Positions 1 through 8,282 of a stretch of DNA of 64,000 nt are shown one piece after another; positions within the stretch are counted from its first letter, which is position 1; the number at the start of each line of letters is the position of its first letter. Source of the DNA: Microbacterium luteolum (lineage in GTDB: Bacteria > Actinomycetota > Actinomycetes > Actinomycetales > Microbacteriaceae); the NCBI RefSeq assembly GCF_039533965.1, contig NZ_BAAAUN010000002.1:124001-188000 (forward strand), read 5' to 3'. Under the pieces are notes generated by a model. The model ran no database searches and had not been told where the DNA came from. It saw only the letters and a list, made by a program, of their open reading frames with translations. Position numbers and translations under genes: made by a program.

Positions 1-26
1 TAGTTCGACCCGCTAGATCTTCAACG

Positions 27-1343
27 TCAGAACGGAGCTGCAACCGTTCCGGCTTCTGCAAAAGTGACGGTGTTCTGCGCGGGAGGCTCGTCGACGTGGA
101 TGCGGCCTGTCGGGCTGGTCCATTCGAGAACTCCGCCCGGTCCCTGTCGGACGTGCCATGGCGAATGGTGCTTCAGCATGTGATGCCGTCGGCAGAACGC
201 CGCGAGGTTCTCGTGGGAGGTGGCCCCTCCTGCGGCTGCGGCGACGTTGTGATCGACGTCGCATTTTCGTGCCGCCAGACCGCAGGTCGGAAAACGACAT
301 CGTTGGTCTCGCGCCCGGAGATGTCGTCGGAGTTGTTCGCTGGGACGATAGCGGTCGACGGAAAGCATCGCGCCGCTGGTCGGATGCGTGAAGACGCGAT
401 CCCAACCCCCTGCGGTCGCGGCGAAGAAGCGGACGGTCCACGAATCGAGCGGCATCGTGCCGTCCAGCTCGGCCGGAGGGGAGCACCGGCCCGCCGAGGA
501 GGTCGTCTCGCCGTTCATCAGAGACGATGCGGGTACGGTGACCTCGACCCTGGCGTGAATCGCTTCGAGCAGCCCGTCTTCGGTGTCGTGCGCGGTTGGG
601 GCGCCGGTGAGGACGAGGTCGGCGAGCAGATCGGCACGCAACTGATCGATCGTGCGTTCGTCTCGGACGCTGTCCGTCCCCTTCGCCGCTTTGACGTTCT
701 CCTCCTTGAGGGCGTGCGCCATCTGCGAGAGCCGGTCGAACATGCCGTGCACCACGGCTGCGGAGCCGTGCATGCCGAGTTCGGCCATGCCGTCGTCGCC
801 ATCCTTGATCCACACCCGCCGCTTCTCGCGGGCCTCGCGATGCCGCTCCGTCACGGTGCGCTTCTGGTACTTCTCCGCGATCCGTCGGGCGATACGTCGC
901 AGACGATTCGGCGACTCGACGGCCGCGGCCTCGATGACCTCCGCGGCGTAGTCCACGCGATCCGCCTCGTCGTCGAGATGCGCCCCGGCGTCGACGATGA
1001 CCCGCGAGTGCGCCGCGCTGATCCGCCCTTCACCCTGTGCGTGCCAGACCGACGGGAAGCGGTCGACCAGCCACGACGCGTCGGACATCCGCCGCTCGAC
1101 GGTCCGGTCGCTCACGCGCTGCACGGCACCGATCTCGGCGGCGACGGAACGGATCGTCATGTCCGCGCCATCGGGGTGGTGCGCCTGCTGCGCGATGTCG
1201 ACGGCGAGCCGCCCGGCGAGAGCCAGCAACCCGTCGCGCGCGGCTTGCATGCTGCTCAACGTCGCCTCAGCGGCGGCCAACGACGCGACCAGATCGGCGA
1301 GCGCCGCCATCTGGGAATCCGTCGCATCGACCATCGCTTCCAT
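27..1343 (-). CDS. DUF222 / HNH endonuclease domain protein (13E12-repeat-like)
   Basis: 438-residue protein with the two-part layout of the actinobacterial DUF222-HNH family. The N-terminal two thirds is a helical, Ala/Arg-rich DUF222 region. The last ~95 residues hold a zinc-type HNH module: CRFPTCG, then CDVDH, then an ENLAAFCRRHH stretch. The HNH fold predicts metal-dependent DNA cleavage, but the biological role of this family is not established. The ATG at 1343 opens the first full-length frame; no clear ribosome binding site is visible. A near-consensus SOS box lies 30 bases upstream (1373-1388), so damage-induced, LexA-type control is likely. The gene stands alone, convergent to nothing on its left within the window. 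Such genes usually occur in several near-identical copies per genome; only one is in this window. Confidence 0.9.
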   Translation of the reverse strand: MEAMVDATDSQMAALADLVASLAAAEATLSSMQAARDGLLALAGRLAVDIAQQAHHPDGADMTIRSVAAEIGAVQRVSDRTVERRMSDASWLVDRFPSVWHAQGEGRISAAHSRVIVDAGAHLDDEADRVDYAAEVIEAAAVESPNRLRRIARRIAEKYQKRTVTERHREAREKRRVWIKDGDDGMAELGMHGSAAVVHGMFDRLSQMAHALKEENVKAAKGTDSVRDERTIDQLRADLLADLVLTGAPTAHDTEDGLLEAIHARVEVTVPASSLMNGETTSSAGRCSPPAELDGTMPLDSWTVRFFAATAGGWDRVFTHPTSGAMLSVDRYRPSEQLRRHLRARDQRCRFPTCGLAARKCDVDHNVAAAAGGATSHENLAAFCRRHHMLKHHSPWHVRQGPGGVLEWTSPTGRIHVDEPPAQNTVTFAEAGTVAAPF

Positions 1344-1372
1344 GGCTTCAGTACACCAGGAACCACCGACAT

Positions 1373-1388
1373 TCGAAAATATGTTCTA
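1373..1388. promoter_or_regulatory. candidate LexA/SOS box
   Basis: TCGAAA-ATAT-GTTCTA differs at two of twelve fixed positions from the actinobacterial/mycobacterial SOS consensus TCGAAC-N4-GTTCGA. It sits 30 bases before the start codon of the DUF222-HNH gene and overlaps the likely promoter. The sequence is seen directly; LexA binding is inferred. Confidence 0.6.
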
Positions 1389-1449
1389 ACCCGGCGGCCG
1401 AGCGGCCGAGCATGGTTCAGTCCGGCGCCGTCTGACGCGCCGCGCCGCG

Positions 1450-2376
1450 CTAATCCCAGATGGGGTCGTCGGGGTCGGGGGAGTCCGTGCCGTCGGCGTC
1501 GGTCATGATGCGCGCCTCAGCGATCCATGACGTCAGCCGACTGTCGTGGAGCATGTGCGGTCGCGGCGTGCCGAGAAGATCGGGGGTGGTCACGATGTCC
1601 AGCGGCTCATCGCTCGCGAAGACGACGACGTTGCTGAGCGGTCCTTCATCGTCGGTCGGTTCCGCCTCGAGAACGACGGCGACGTGCTCGAACACCGTGC
1701 TCAGGGTGGCCGCCTGTCGCCGTGAATACTCGAACGGATGCCCATCGAGCAGGTTGACCGCCACGACACCGTCGGCTGCGGAGCGCGCCGCGACCCGGCG
1801 GTAGAACTCCTGGCTGGCCACACGGTGTCTGATGACGGCGGCATCCCAGAGATCGACGACGGTGAAGCGCGCATTGACCCATTCGGTGTCGTCGGCGGTG
1901 GCGCCCGTCGCTGCGGCGCCGAGCGCGGAGGAAGGGGATGACGGAACCGACGATCGCCCCTCGCCGGAAAACTCCGCGTCTGCGACAACTCGCGCATCGC
2001 CGAAGATGACTCGCAGGTCGGCGCCGGCGGGAAGAGGCAGTGCGGCGATCACCGCTTCATAGAGAGTGGGCTCGAACTCGACCACGAGTTGAGGCGACCC
2101 GGCACGGGTGGCCTGCACGTAGCGTGCCAGCGTGAGTGCTCCGGCCCCCAGGTGCACGGTGAACAACGGCTCACCGGGCTCGGCCGCGGCATCGATCGCT
2201 CTGGCGATGTGCCGGATGTAGGCGTAATCGAGGGAGGTGGGGTCGGTCATCGAGACGACGGACTGCGGAATCCCATCGACGCTGAGCTCGTAGCGACCGG
2301 GACGCTTCCTGGATTGCACCAGCTTCGCCTTGCGATTGTCGAGCGAGAGCGAGAACACCCGGTGTTTCCTTGGCAC
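1450..2376 (-). CDS. spermidine synthase-like SAM-binding protein
   Basis: 308 residues of the spermidine synthase/SAM-methyltransferase-like fold common in actinobacteria. Seen: a glycine-rich SAM-type loop in the central part (VHLGAGALTLARY), an acidic residue ending the next strand (VVEFEP) and a following DAR motif. A low-complexity Ser/Ala linker lies around residue 155 (GRSSVPSSPSSALGAAATGA), just before the DLWDAA strand. Many such proteins are annotated spermidine synthase without proof of aminopropyl transfer; polyamine synthesis is not supported by any neighbour. The start is GTG at 2376: a TAAGAT -10 box ends exactly 6 bases before it, which fits a leaderless transcript and explains the lack of a ribosome binding site. 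Divergent from the ABC-F gene, 57 bases away. Confidence 0.75.
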   Translation of the reverse strand: MPRKHRVFSLSLDNRKAKLVQSRKRPGRYELSVDGIPQSVVSMTDPTSLDYAYIRHIARAIDAAAEPGEPLFTVHLGAGALTLARYVQATRAGSPQLVVEFEPTLYEAVIAALPLPAGADLRVIFGDARVVADAEFSGEGRSSVPSSPSSALGAAATGATADDTEWVNARFTVVDLWDAAVIRHRVASQEFYRRVAARSAADGVVAVNLLDGHPFEYSRRQAATLSTVFEHVAVVLEAEPTDDEGPLSNVVVFASDEPLDIVTTPDLLGTPRPHMLHDSRLTSWIAEARIMTDADGTDSPDPDDPIWD

Positions 2377-2382
2377 CCGTCG

Positions 2383-2388
2383 ATCTTA
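2383..2388 (-). promoter_or_regulatory. -10 box of a leaderless promoter (spermidine synthase-like gene)
   Basis: TAAGAT on the minus strand, followed by 6 bases and then the GTG start at 2376, so transcription would begin at or next to the start codon. On the other strand a TACCCT box (2419-2424) serves the ABC-F gene with a leader of only a few bases. Confidence 0.55.
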
Positions 2389-2433
2389 GATCGGGCGAGA
2401 CCGGTCGGAGACCGCGAGTACCCTTGAGAGGAC

Positions 2434-4257
2434 ATGGCACATCTTCTCGGGGCCGAAGGCCTCCACCTCGAATATCCGACCAGGGTCGTCTTCGACTCCG
2501 TGACCCTCGGCATCGAGGAGGGCGACCGCATCGGCATCGTCGGCCGCAACGGTGACGGCAAGTCCAGCCTCCTCGGCATGCTGGCAGGGACCAAGGAGCC
2601 GAGCGCGGGGCGCGTCACCGTGCGCGGCGGCATCCGCATCGGCGTCCTCGATCAGGCCGACACGCTCGCCGACGACGTCACGATCAGTCAGGCCGTGGTC
2701 GGCGACATGCCGGAGTACGAATGGGCCGGCGACGCCCGCGTGCGCGACGTGATCGAAGGACTCCTGAAGGATCTGCCCTGGGATGCCGAGATCGGCTCGC
2801 TCAGCGGTGGCCAGCGCCGCCGTGTCTCGCTCGCGAAGCTGCTCGCGGGGGACTGGGACGTCGTCGCCCTCGACGAGCCCACCAACCACCTCGACGTGGA
2901 GGCGATCACCTGGCTCGCCGGACACCTCAAGCGGCGGTGGAACGCGAACTCCGGTGCCCTCCTGGTCGTCACTCACGATCGCTGGTTCCTCGACGAGATC
3001 TGCACCGAGACGTGGGAGGTGCACGACCGCATCGTCGAGCCGTTCGAGGGCGGCTACGCCGCGTACATCCTGCAGCGCGTCGAGCGGGACCGGATGAACG
3101 CCACGATCGAGGCGAAGCGCCAGAACCTCGCACGCAAGGAGCTCGCGTGGCTGCGCCGCGGTGCGCCCGCGCGCACCGCCAAGCCCAAGTTCCGCATCGA
3201 CGCGGCCAACGAGCTCATCGCCGATGTGCCCGAGATCCGCGACAAGGTCTCCCTGCAGTCGCTCGCGGTCTCGCGGCTCGGCAAGGACGTCGTGGACCTG
3301 CTCGACGTCGGGGTGACCTACCCCAGCCCTTCGACAAGCTCAGGGACCCAGGACAGAGTGGTCCTGCGCGATGTGGAGTGGCGCATCGCGCCGGGGGAGC
3401 GCACCGGCATCCTCGGCGTCAACGGCGCCGGCAAGTCCACTCTCCTCGGCCTGATCGCCGGCACCGTCGAGCCGACCGTCGGCCGGGTCAAGCGCGGCAA
3501 GACCGTGGTCGTGAAGACGCTCACGCAGCGCCTCGACGAGCTCGAGGACGTGCGGCACGAGCCCGTGCGGATCGTGATCTCCCGGCTGCGCACCTCGTAC
3601 ACGCTCGGGGCCGGCTCCAAGGCGCAGGACCTGACGCCCGGTCAGCTGCTCGAGCGGCTCGGCTTCGACTCCGCGCAGCTCTCGACGCCGGTCAAGGATC
3701 TCTCGGGAGGCCAGCAGCGCCGGCTGCAGCTGCTCCTGGTGCTGCTCGACCAGCCCAACGTGCTGATCCTCGACGAGCCCACGAACGACCTCGACACCGA
3801 CATGCTCGCCGCGATCGAGGACCTGCTCGACTCCTGGTCGGGGACGCTCCTCGTGGTCAGCCACGACCGCTACTTCCTGGAGCGCGTCACCGACCAGCAG
3901 TACGCGATCCTCGACGGACACCTCCGCCATCTCCCGGGTGGCGTCGACGAGTACCTGCGACTTCGTCAGCTGCAGGACGCGGCGCCGAGCAAGTCGCAGA
4001 CGGCGACGAACACCGCGAAGAAGGCATCCGCCTTGGACGGCGCAGCCCTCCGCACGGCACAGAAGGAGATCTCCTCCCTCGAGCGCCGGATCGAGAAGCT
4101 CACGCAGCAGATCAACAAGGCGAAGAACGCGCTGGCCGAGCACGACCAGTCCGACTACGCCGGCATCGCCGACGCGATGAAGGCGATCGGTGACACGCAG
4201 GCCGAGATCGAGGAGCTCGAGCTGCGCTGGTTCGAGCTCACCGAGCAGCTGGACTGA
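2434..4257 (+). CDS. ABC-F family ATPase (tandem ATP-binding cassettes)
   Basis: 607-residue soluble protein with two ABC cassettes and no membrane segment. Cassette 1: Walker A GRNGDGKSS, signature LSGGQRRRV, Walker B ALDEPTNHLDV. Cassette 2: GVNGAGKST, LSGGQQRRL, ILDEPTNDLDT. The C-terminal ~70 residues are charged and coiled-coil forming. ABC-F proteins act on the ribosome (translation factors or antibiotic protection) rather than in transport; which subtype this is cannot be told from sequence alone. A short palindromic repeat (3327-3345) is inserted in frame just before cassette 2 and encodes a Pro/Ser/Thr-rich stretch, PSPSTSSGTQD. The 3' end overlaps the convergent phosphatase-family gene by 20 bases. 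A TACCCT box at 2419-2424 implies a very short leader. Confidence 0.93.
   Translation: MAHLLGAEGLHLEYPTRVVFDSVTLGIEEGDRIGIVGRNGDGKSSLLGMLAGTKEPSAGRVTVRGGIRIGVLDQADTLADDVTISQAVVGDMPEYEWAGDARVRDVIEGLLKDLPWDAEIGSLSGGQRRRVSLAKLLAGDWDVVALDEPTNHLDVEAITWLAGHLKRRWNANSGALLVVTHDRWFLDEICTETWEVHDRIVEPFEGGYAAYILQRVERDRMNATIEAKRQNLARKELAWLRRGAPARTAKPKFRIDAANELIADVPEIRDKVSLQSLAVSRLGKDVVDLLDVGVTYPSPSTSSGTQDRVVLRDVEWRIAPGERTGILGVNGAGKSTLLGLIAGTVEPTVGRVKRGKTVVVKTLTQRLDELEDVRHEPVRIVISRLRTSYTLGAGSKAQDLTPGQLLERLGFDSAQLSTPVKDLSGGQQRRLQLLLVLLDQPNVLILDEPTNDLDTDMLAAIEDLLDSWSGTLLVVSHDRYFLERVTDQQYAILDGHLRHLPGGVDEYLRLRQLQDAAPSKSQTATNTAKKASALDGAALRTAQKEISSLERRIEKLTQQINKAKNALAEHDQSDYAGIADAMKAIGDTQAEIEELELRWFELTEQLD
3327..3345. 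repeat. REP-like palindromic repeat inside the ABC-F gene
   Basis: CCCTTCGACAAGCTCAGGG, an imperfect palindrome (CCCT...AGGG outer arms) that I recognise as a dispersed short repeat in many high-GC genomes. Here it is translated in frame as part of the inter-cassette linker. No second full copy was found in this window. Confidence 0.6.
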
Positions 4258-5302
4258 CCACGGCGACGATCGGGCGGTGATCGCTGCCTGCGCCGTCGGA
4301 GGATGTGATCACCGAGGCCGCTCGCACCTCCCAGGCTGAGCCGACCAGGACGTGGTCGATCGGTGAGGCGAGCCAGACGGGTGCGGAAGCCGGCCAGGTG
4401 CCGCTCGCCGCGCCCCCTGACTGGAGCGCCGCGTCCCGGCATCCGTCGAGCCTCGCACCGAAGTGGTCGATCGTGGCGTTCAGGTCGCCCGCGACGATGA
4501 CGTCCGGCTCCGTGCAGTGATCGGTGACCCAGTCCAGACCGGCGCTCCACTGCCCGAACATGCCGGGGAGCGGAGGCAGCGGGTGAGCCGCCACGATGCG
4601 CGGGCCGGTTCCGTCCACCGGCTCCCACACGCCGCTCGGCAGGTCGGGAGTGGAGCCGGCGTCGGCATCGTGCCGGTAGTCGCCGAGCTCCGCGGAGATG
4701 AGCACGGAGGTGGGGATGGCGGAGTCGCCGTCGGCGCCGCGGGTCGTGTCGGCCGTCATGGTCTTGCCCTCGAGGGCGACGAGCCGGGCGACCTCGGTCA
4801 CCGCCGCTTCGTCGGTCTCCGGCAGGCTCACGATGTCGGCATCCGTCTCGATCACGAGCTGCGCGATCGACTGCGGTGATGCCGCGCCGCCCAGCGTGTT
4901 CCACGCGAGGACCGTGAGATCGCCCTCGCCCTCGCCCTCGCCCTCGCTCACGACACCGGCCTCGAGCACGGCGCCGCCCCGCGCGAGCAGCACCGCCGCG
5001 TTCGTCCCCGCGGCCGCGACGAGCACGACAGCCATCGCCGCGGCTATCGACCAGCGTCGGCGGGCAAGGGCGATGAGGGTGCAGAGCGCCGCACCGACCA
5101 GCAGCGCGATCGCCAGCACGGGGCGGAACGCGATGAGCTGCGCGACGACGGGGAGGCGCTCGGCCCTCACCGCCTGCGGCCACGAGAGCAGCAGGGCGAC
5201 CGGCGCCGCGACGACGACAGTGAGCGCAAGACCGAGCCCCACGCCCCGTCGACCGCGCCCTGCGTCGGGGAGATCCGTATCGCGCACACGCCTCGTCGTC
5301 AT
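4238..5302 (-). CDS. membrane-anchored endonuclease/exonuclease/phosphatase family protein
   Basis: 354 residues. The first ~115 residues hold three hydrophobic segments, so the catalytic domain is tethered to the membrane and predicted outside. The C-terminal domain has EEP hallmarks: LAWNTLGG, SLPETDE (metal-binding Glu), AGDLNATIDHF (Asp/Asn pair), LASPIDHVLV and GSDHRPIV at the end (catalytic Asp-His). Substrate is unknown; the family covers nucleases, lipid phosphatases and sphingomyelinase-like enzymes. The chosen ATG at 5302 has GAGGGAG six bases upstream; a GTG at 5323 in the same frame has no such site. The linker carries a SEGEGEGEGD run from a four-copy hexanucleotide repeat (4921-4944). 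Overlaps the end of the ABC-F gene by 20 bases. Confidence 0.85.
   Translation of the reverse strand: MTTRRVRDTDLPDAGRGRRGVGLGLALTVVVAAPVALLLSWPQAVRAERLPVVAQLIAFRPVLAIALLVGAALCTLIALARRRWSIAAAMAVVLVAAAGTNAAVLLARGGAVLEAGVVSEGEGEGEGDLTVLAWNTLGGAASPQSIAQLVIETDADIVSLPETDEAAVTEVARLVALEGKTMTADTTRGADGDSAIPTSVLISAELGDYRHDADAGSTPDLPSGVWEPVDGTGPRIVAAHPLPPLPGMFGQWSAGLDWVTDHCTEPDVIVAGDLNATIDHFGARLDGCRDAALQSGGAASGTWPASAPVWLASPIDHVLVGSAWEVRAASVITSSDGAGSDHRPIVAVVSPAAR
4921..4944. repeat. four-copy CGCCCT hexanucleotide tandem repeat
   Basis: Four perfect consecutive copies of CGCCCT on the plus strand, inside the phosphatase-family gene. They encode the alternating Glu-Gly linker between membrane part and catalytic domain. 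Copy-number change would add or remove two residues without a frameshift. Confidence 0.8.
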
Positions 5303-5421
5303 CCGGAGCTCCCTCTGTGTCACCGCTTCCGCCGCCCAGTCTCGCCGACGAAGGTCGAGAGAACCTGACCGTCCGGATGCGATGAGGAATATCCTTCTCC
5401 CACAGCTGTTGGGAGGTAGTG

Positions 5422-7173
5422 ATGGAAGGCCTCGAAGTAACCGTCCTGCTCGGACTCACGATTCTTGTCGGAACCCTGATCGCGCCGCGTGTGCGCCTAG
5501 CTCTACCCCTCGTCCTCGTCATCTTCGGGTTGCTGCTCGGCTTCGTGCCGCAGCTGCGCGAGGTGCAGCTGCCGCCGGAGACGGTGCTCCTGCTGTTCCT
5601 CCCCGTGATCCTGTTCTGGGAGAGCCTGACGACCTCGCTGCGCTCGATCCGGCGCGACTTCCGGTACATCCTGCCGATGAGCACCGTTCTCGTCGTGGCA
5701 TCCGCCTTCGCCGTCGCCGGTATCGCGGTGCTGTTCGGGATGCCGTGGGAGATCGCGCTGATCCTCGGCGCAGCTGTCGCGCCGCCGGATGCCACGGCCG
5801 TAGCCGCCCTGGGGCGACTGCTGCCGCGACGGGCCTTCATGAAGCTGAAGGCGGAGAGCCTCACCAACGACGGCACGGCTCTCGTGCTGTACGCGATCGC
5901 GGTGTCGGTCGCGCTGGGCGGACAGATCACGCCCCTCTCGGTCACCTGGGATGTGCTCGTGTCCTACGTGGGCGGAGTAGCAGCCGGAACCGCCGTCGCC
6001 GCGCTCGGCTACCTGCTCCTGAGTCGTTCCTCCTCGACCATCGTCATCAACGTCGCGCTGCTGCTCATCCCGTTCTCGGCGTTCCTCGTCGCCGAGCTCG
6101 TGCATGCATCGGGTGTGCTCGCCGTGGTGGTGGCGGGGCTCATCGTGGCCTACATCTCACCGCGCGTCACGACGGCATCCTCGCGGAGACAGGCGGATGC
6201 CGCGTGGCCGTTCGGAGTCTTCCTCCTCAACGGCGCGCTCTTCGTGCTCATCGGTCTCGAGGTGCAGTACGTGGTCCACGAGATCTCGGCCGCGGCCATC
6301 GGGCGGCTCGTGCTCATCACGCTCGCCGTCTGGGCCACCCTGCTCGTCGTGAGGTACGTGTTCCAGCTCCTCAATGTCCTCTTCCAGGGGCGTCCGACGT
6401 CACCGCTGCCCCGCGGTGTCCGGTCGCGTGCTCGAGCCGTCTCGACGGTCGCGGGTATGCGGGGTGCAGTGTCGCTCGCGATCGCCCTCTCGGTGCCGGC
6501 GTCCATCAGCGAGGGTGGCGGCGTGTCCGGCCGCGACGAGATCGTCTTCGTCACAGCGGGTGTCATCATGCTCAGCCTTCTCGTGCAGGCCCCGTTGCTC
6601 CCGATGATCGTGCGCTGGGCGAAGTTCCCGGTCGACCATGCCGAGGACGAGGAGTACGAGCTCGCGGAGCGGGCGATCTCCGGAGCCGCGCTCGCCGCTC
6701 TCGACGACCTCGCAGCCGAGCATGGTGTGGGGCAGGAGGTCCGCGACCGGGTGCGAGCCGAGGGCTACCAGATGCTTGAGTTCGAGAACGCGCGCTCTCT
6801 CGCCCGTGAGCAGGCGCTCGTGGATGCCGAGGCGGAGGCGCTCGACGACATGCTCGACGAGCCGGATCCGCTCGGCATCGGCGGGGTGGATACCGGCGAT
6901 GCAACGCCGCTCGGCGTCGGGGCGACGGATACCACCGACGGCACGGTCCTGCAGATGATCGCCACGTCCGCCGACGTCGACCTCGCCCAGCGCTCGCCGC
7001 TGATCCGCCACGAGGAGCACACGCGGCTCAAGCTCGCCCTTCTCGACCGCAAGCGCGAGGTGCTGCTGGGGCTCCGCGGGGCCGGCACCGTCGACGACAT
7101 GGTCGTGCGGCGGATCTCGGCACGCCTCGACCTCGAACAGGTGCGTCTGCAGGGCATCGAAGAGTTCGACTGA
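5422..7173 (+). CDS. CPA1-family Na+/H+ antiporter
   Basis: 583 residues. About 11-12 hydrophobic segments fill the first ~400 residues and a cytoplasmic acidic/helical tail of ~180 residues follows. CPA1 landmarks: GAAVAPPDATAVAALG (ion-binding Asp region), LKAESLTNDGTALVLY (the ESL-NDG motif) and AGMRGAVSLAIAL (the GLRGAVSLALA motif). Predicted to exchange Na+ (or K+) for H+ at the cytoplasmic membrane. ATG at 5422 is preferred over the GTG three bases earlier because GGGAGG (5411-5416) is then at normal spacing. Monocistronic; next gene is metQ. Confidence 0.92.
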   Translation: MEGLEVTVLLGLTILVGTLIAPRVRLALPLVLVIFGLLLGFVPQLREVQLPPETVLLLFLPVILFWESLTTSLRSIRRDFRYILPMSTVLVVASAFAVAGIAVLFGMPWEIALILGAAVAPPDATAVAALGRLLPRRAFMKLKAESLTNDGTALVLYAIAVSVALGGQITPLSVTWDVLVSYVGGVAAGTAVAALGYLLLSRSSSTIVINVALLLIPFSAFLVAELVHASGVLAVVVAGLIVAYISPRVTTASSRRQADAAWPFGVFLLNGALFVLIGLEVQYVVHEISAAAIGRLVLITLAVWATLLVVRYVFQLLNVLFQGRPTSPLPRGVRSRARAVSTVAGMRGAVSLAIALSVPASISEGGGVSGRDEIVFVTAGVIMLSLLVQAPLLPMIVRWAKFPVDHAEDEEYELAERAISGAALAALDDLAAEHGVGQEVRDRVRAEGYQMLEFENARSLAREQALVDAEAEALDDMLDEPDPLGIGGVDTGDATPLGVGATDTTDGTVLQMIATSADVDLAQRSPLIRHEEHTRLKLALLDRKREVLLGLRGAGTVDDMVVRRISARLDLEQVRLQGIEEFD

Positions 7174-7275
7174 GGCGCATCCGCTCACGCTGTGACGTCG
7201 TGTGACGGTCGATTCCGCGTGCGCCCGCGACCCTGCCTAACGTATTCGAGTCCCCCAAGAGAGGAACTCCTTCCC

Positions 7276-8187
7276 ATGTCACGTCGCACCACGTCCGTCA
7301 TCGCCGCGCTCGCCGCGGTCCCGCTCTTCGTCGCACTCGCCGGCTGCGCCACCGCGTCGTCCGACGCCGGCTCCGACGACGGTGGATCCACCGAGAACGA
7401 GGTGGTCAAGGTCGGCATCGTCGGCAAGGGCGACGCGCAGTGGGAGCCCTTCGTCGAGGCCGCCGCTGAAGAGGGCATCACCGTCGAGCTCGTCGACTTC
7501 GGCAGCTACGAGCAGCCGAACCCGGCGCTCACCGAGGGCGAGGTCGACCTCAACCAGTTCCAGCACATCGTGTACCTGGCGGAGTACAACGAGGCATCGG
7601 GCTCAGATCTCACCCCGATCGGCTCGACCGCGATCTACCCGCTGGGCCTCTACTCCACGAAGTACGACGACGTGAAGGACATCCAGAAGGGCGAGACCGT
7701 CGCCGTTCCGGATGACGCGTCGAACCAGGCCCGCTCGCTCAACGTGCTGCAGCAGGCCGGTCTCGTCGAGCTGAAGAGCGGCGGCACGCCGTACTCCGAC
7801 CTCGCCGACGTCGACACCGAGAAGTCCAAGGTGCAGGTCAAGGCCCTCGAAGCCGCACTCACCCCGACCTCGCTCCCGGACGTCGCCGCGGCGATCATCA
7901 ACAACGACTTCGTGAAGGATGCCGGTCTGACGTTCGAGGACGCGCTGGCCACCGACGACATCGAGGACCCGAACGCGCTGCCATACGTGAACGTCTTCGC
8001 CGCGCGCGCAGAGGACGCCGACAACGAGACGTACCTCAAGCTCGTCGAGATCTTCCAGACCGACGAGGCTGTGCAGAAGGGCCTCGCGGAGTCGTCGGGC
8101 GGCACGGCCCTGTCGCTGCAGACGCCGGTCAAGGACCTCGTGGACTCGCTGAAGAAGGTCCAGAAGGAAGCTGCGGAGAACAAGTGA
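7276..8187 (+). CDS. metQ: methionine-binding lipoprotein MetQ (NlpA family)
   Basis: 303-residue substrate-binding lipoprotein of a methionine importer. A signal peptide ends in the lipobox LAGC, lipid-modified Cys24. The body matches the NlpA/MetQ family (KVGIVGKGDAQWEPF near the start, LNQFQHIVYL, DDASNQARSLNVLQQAGL, PNALPYVNVFAAR). It delivers substrate to MetNI, encoded directly downstream. Start chosen because signal peptide and AGAGAGGAAC ribosome binding site fit ATG 7276. Two hairpins (8193-8253) separate it from metN, which would let the binding protein be made in excess. No SAM riboswitch is visible in the ~100 bases upstream. Confidence 0.93.
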   Translation: MSRRTTSVIAALAAVPLFVALAGCATASSDAGSDDGGSTENEVVKVGIVGKGDAQWEPFVEAAAEEGITVELVDFGSYEQPNPALTEGEVDLNQFQHIVYLAEYNEASGSDLTPIGSTAIYPLGLYSTKYDDVKDIQKGETVAVPDDASNQARSLNVLQQAGLVELKSGGTPYSDLADVDTEKSKVQVKALEAALTPTSLPDVAAAIINNDFVKDAGLTFEDALATDDIEDPNALPYVNVFAARAEDADNETYLKLVEIFQTDEAVQKGLAESSGGTALSLQTPVKDLVDSLKKVQKEAAENK

Positions 8188-8192
8188 GCGCG

Positions 8193-8253
8193 GGCGGGAG
8201 CGATCCCGCCTGATGCGAGAATCGGGTGACGCCGTGTGCGTCGCCCGATTCTC
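8193..8253 (+). terminator. double hairpin between metQ and metN
   Basis: First hairpin GGCGGGA-GCGA-TCCCGCC (8193-8210). Second hairpin 8217-8253: arms GAGAATCGGGTGACGC and GCGTCGCCCGATTCTC with one G-T pair. Placed 6 bases after metQ and 30 before metN; likely an attenuator or mRNA-stabilising 3' end for metQ. Confidence 0.7.
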
Positions 8254-8282
8254 ATTTCCCGAGAACCAGACCGGAGAAGCAC

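Noticed and set aside
7174..7275. SAM or other methionine riboswitch upstream of metQ
   Set aside because: About 100 bases only and none of the conserved riboswitch cores is visible.
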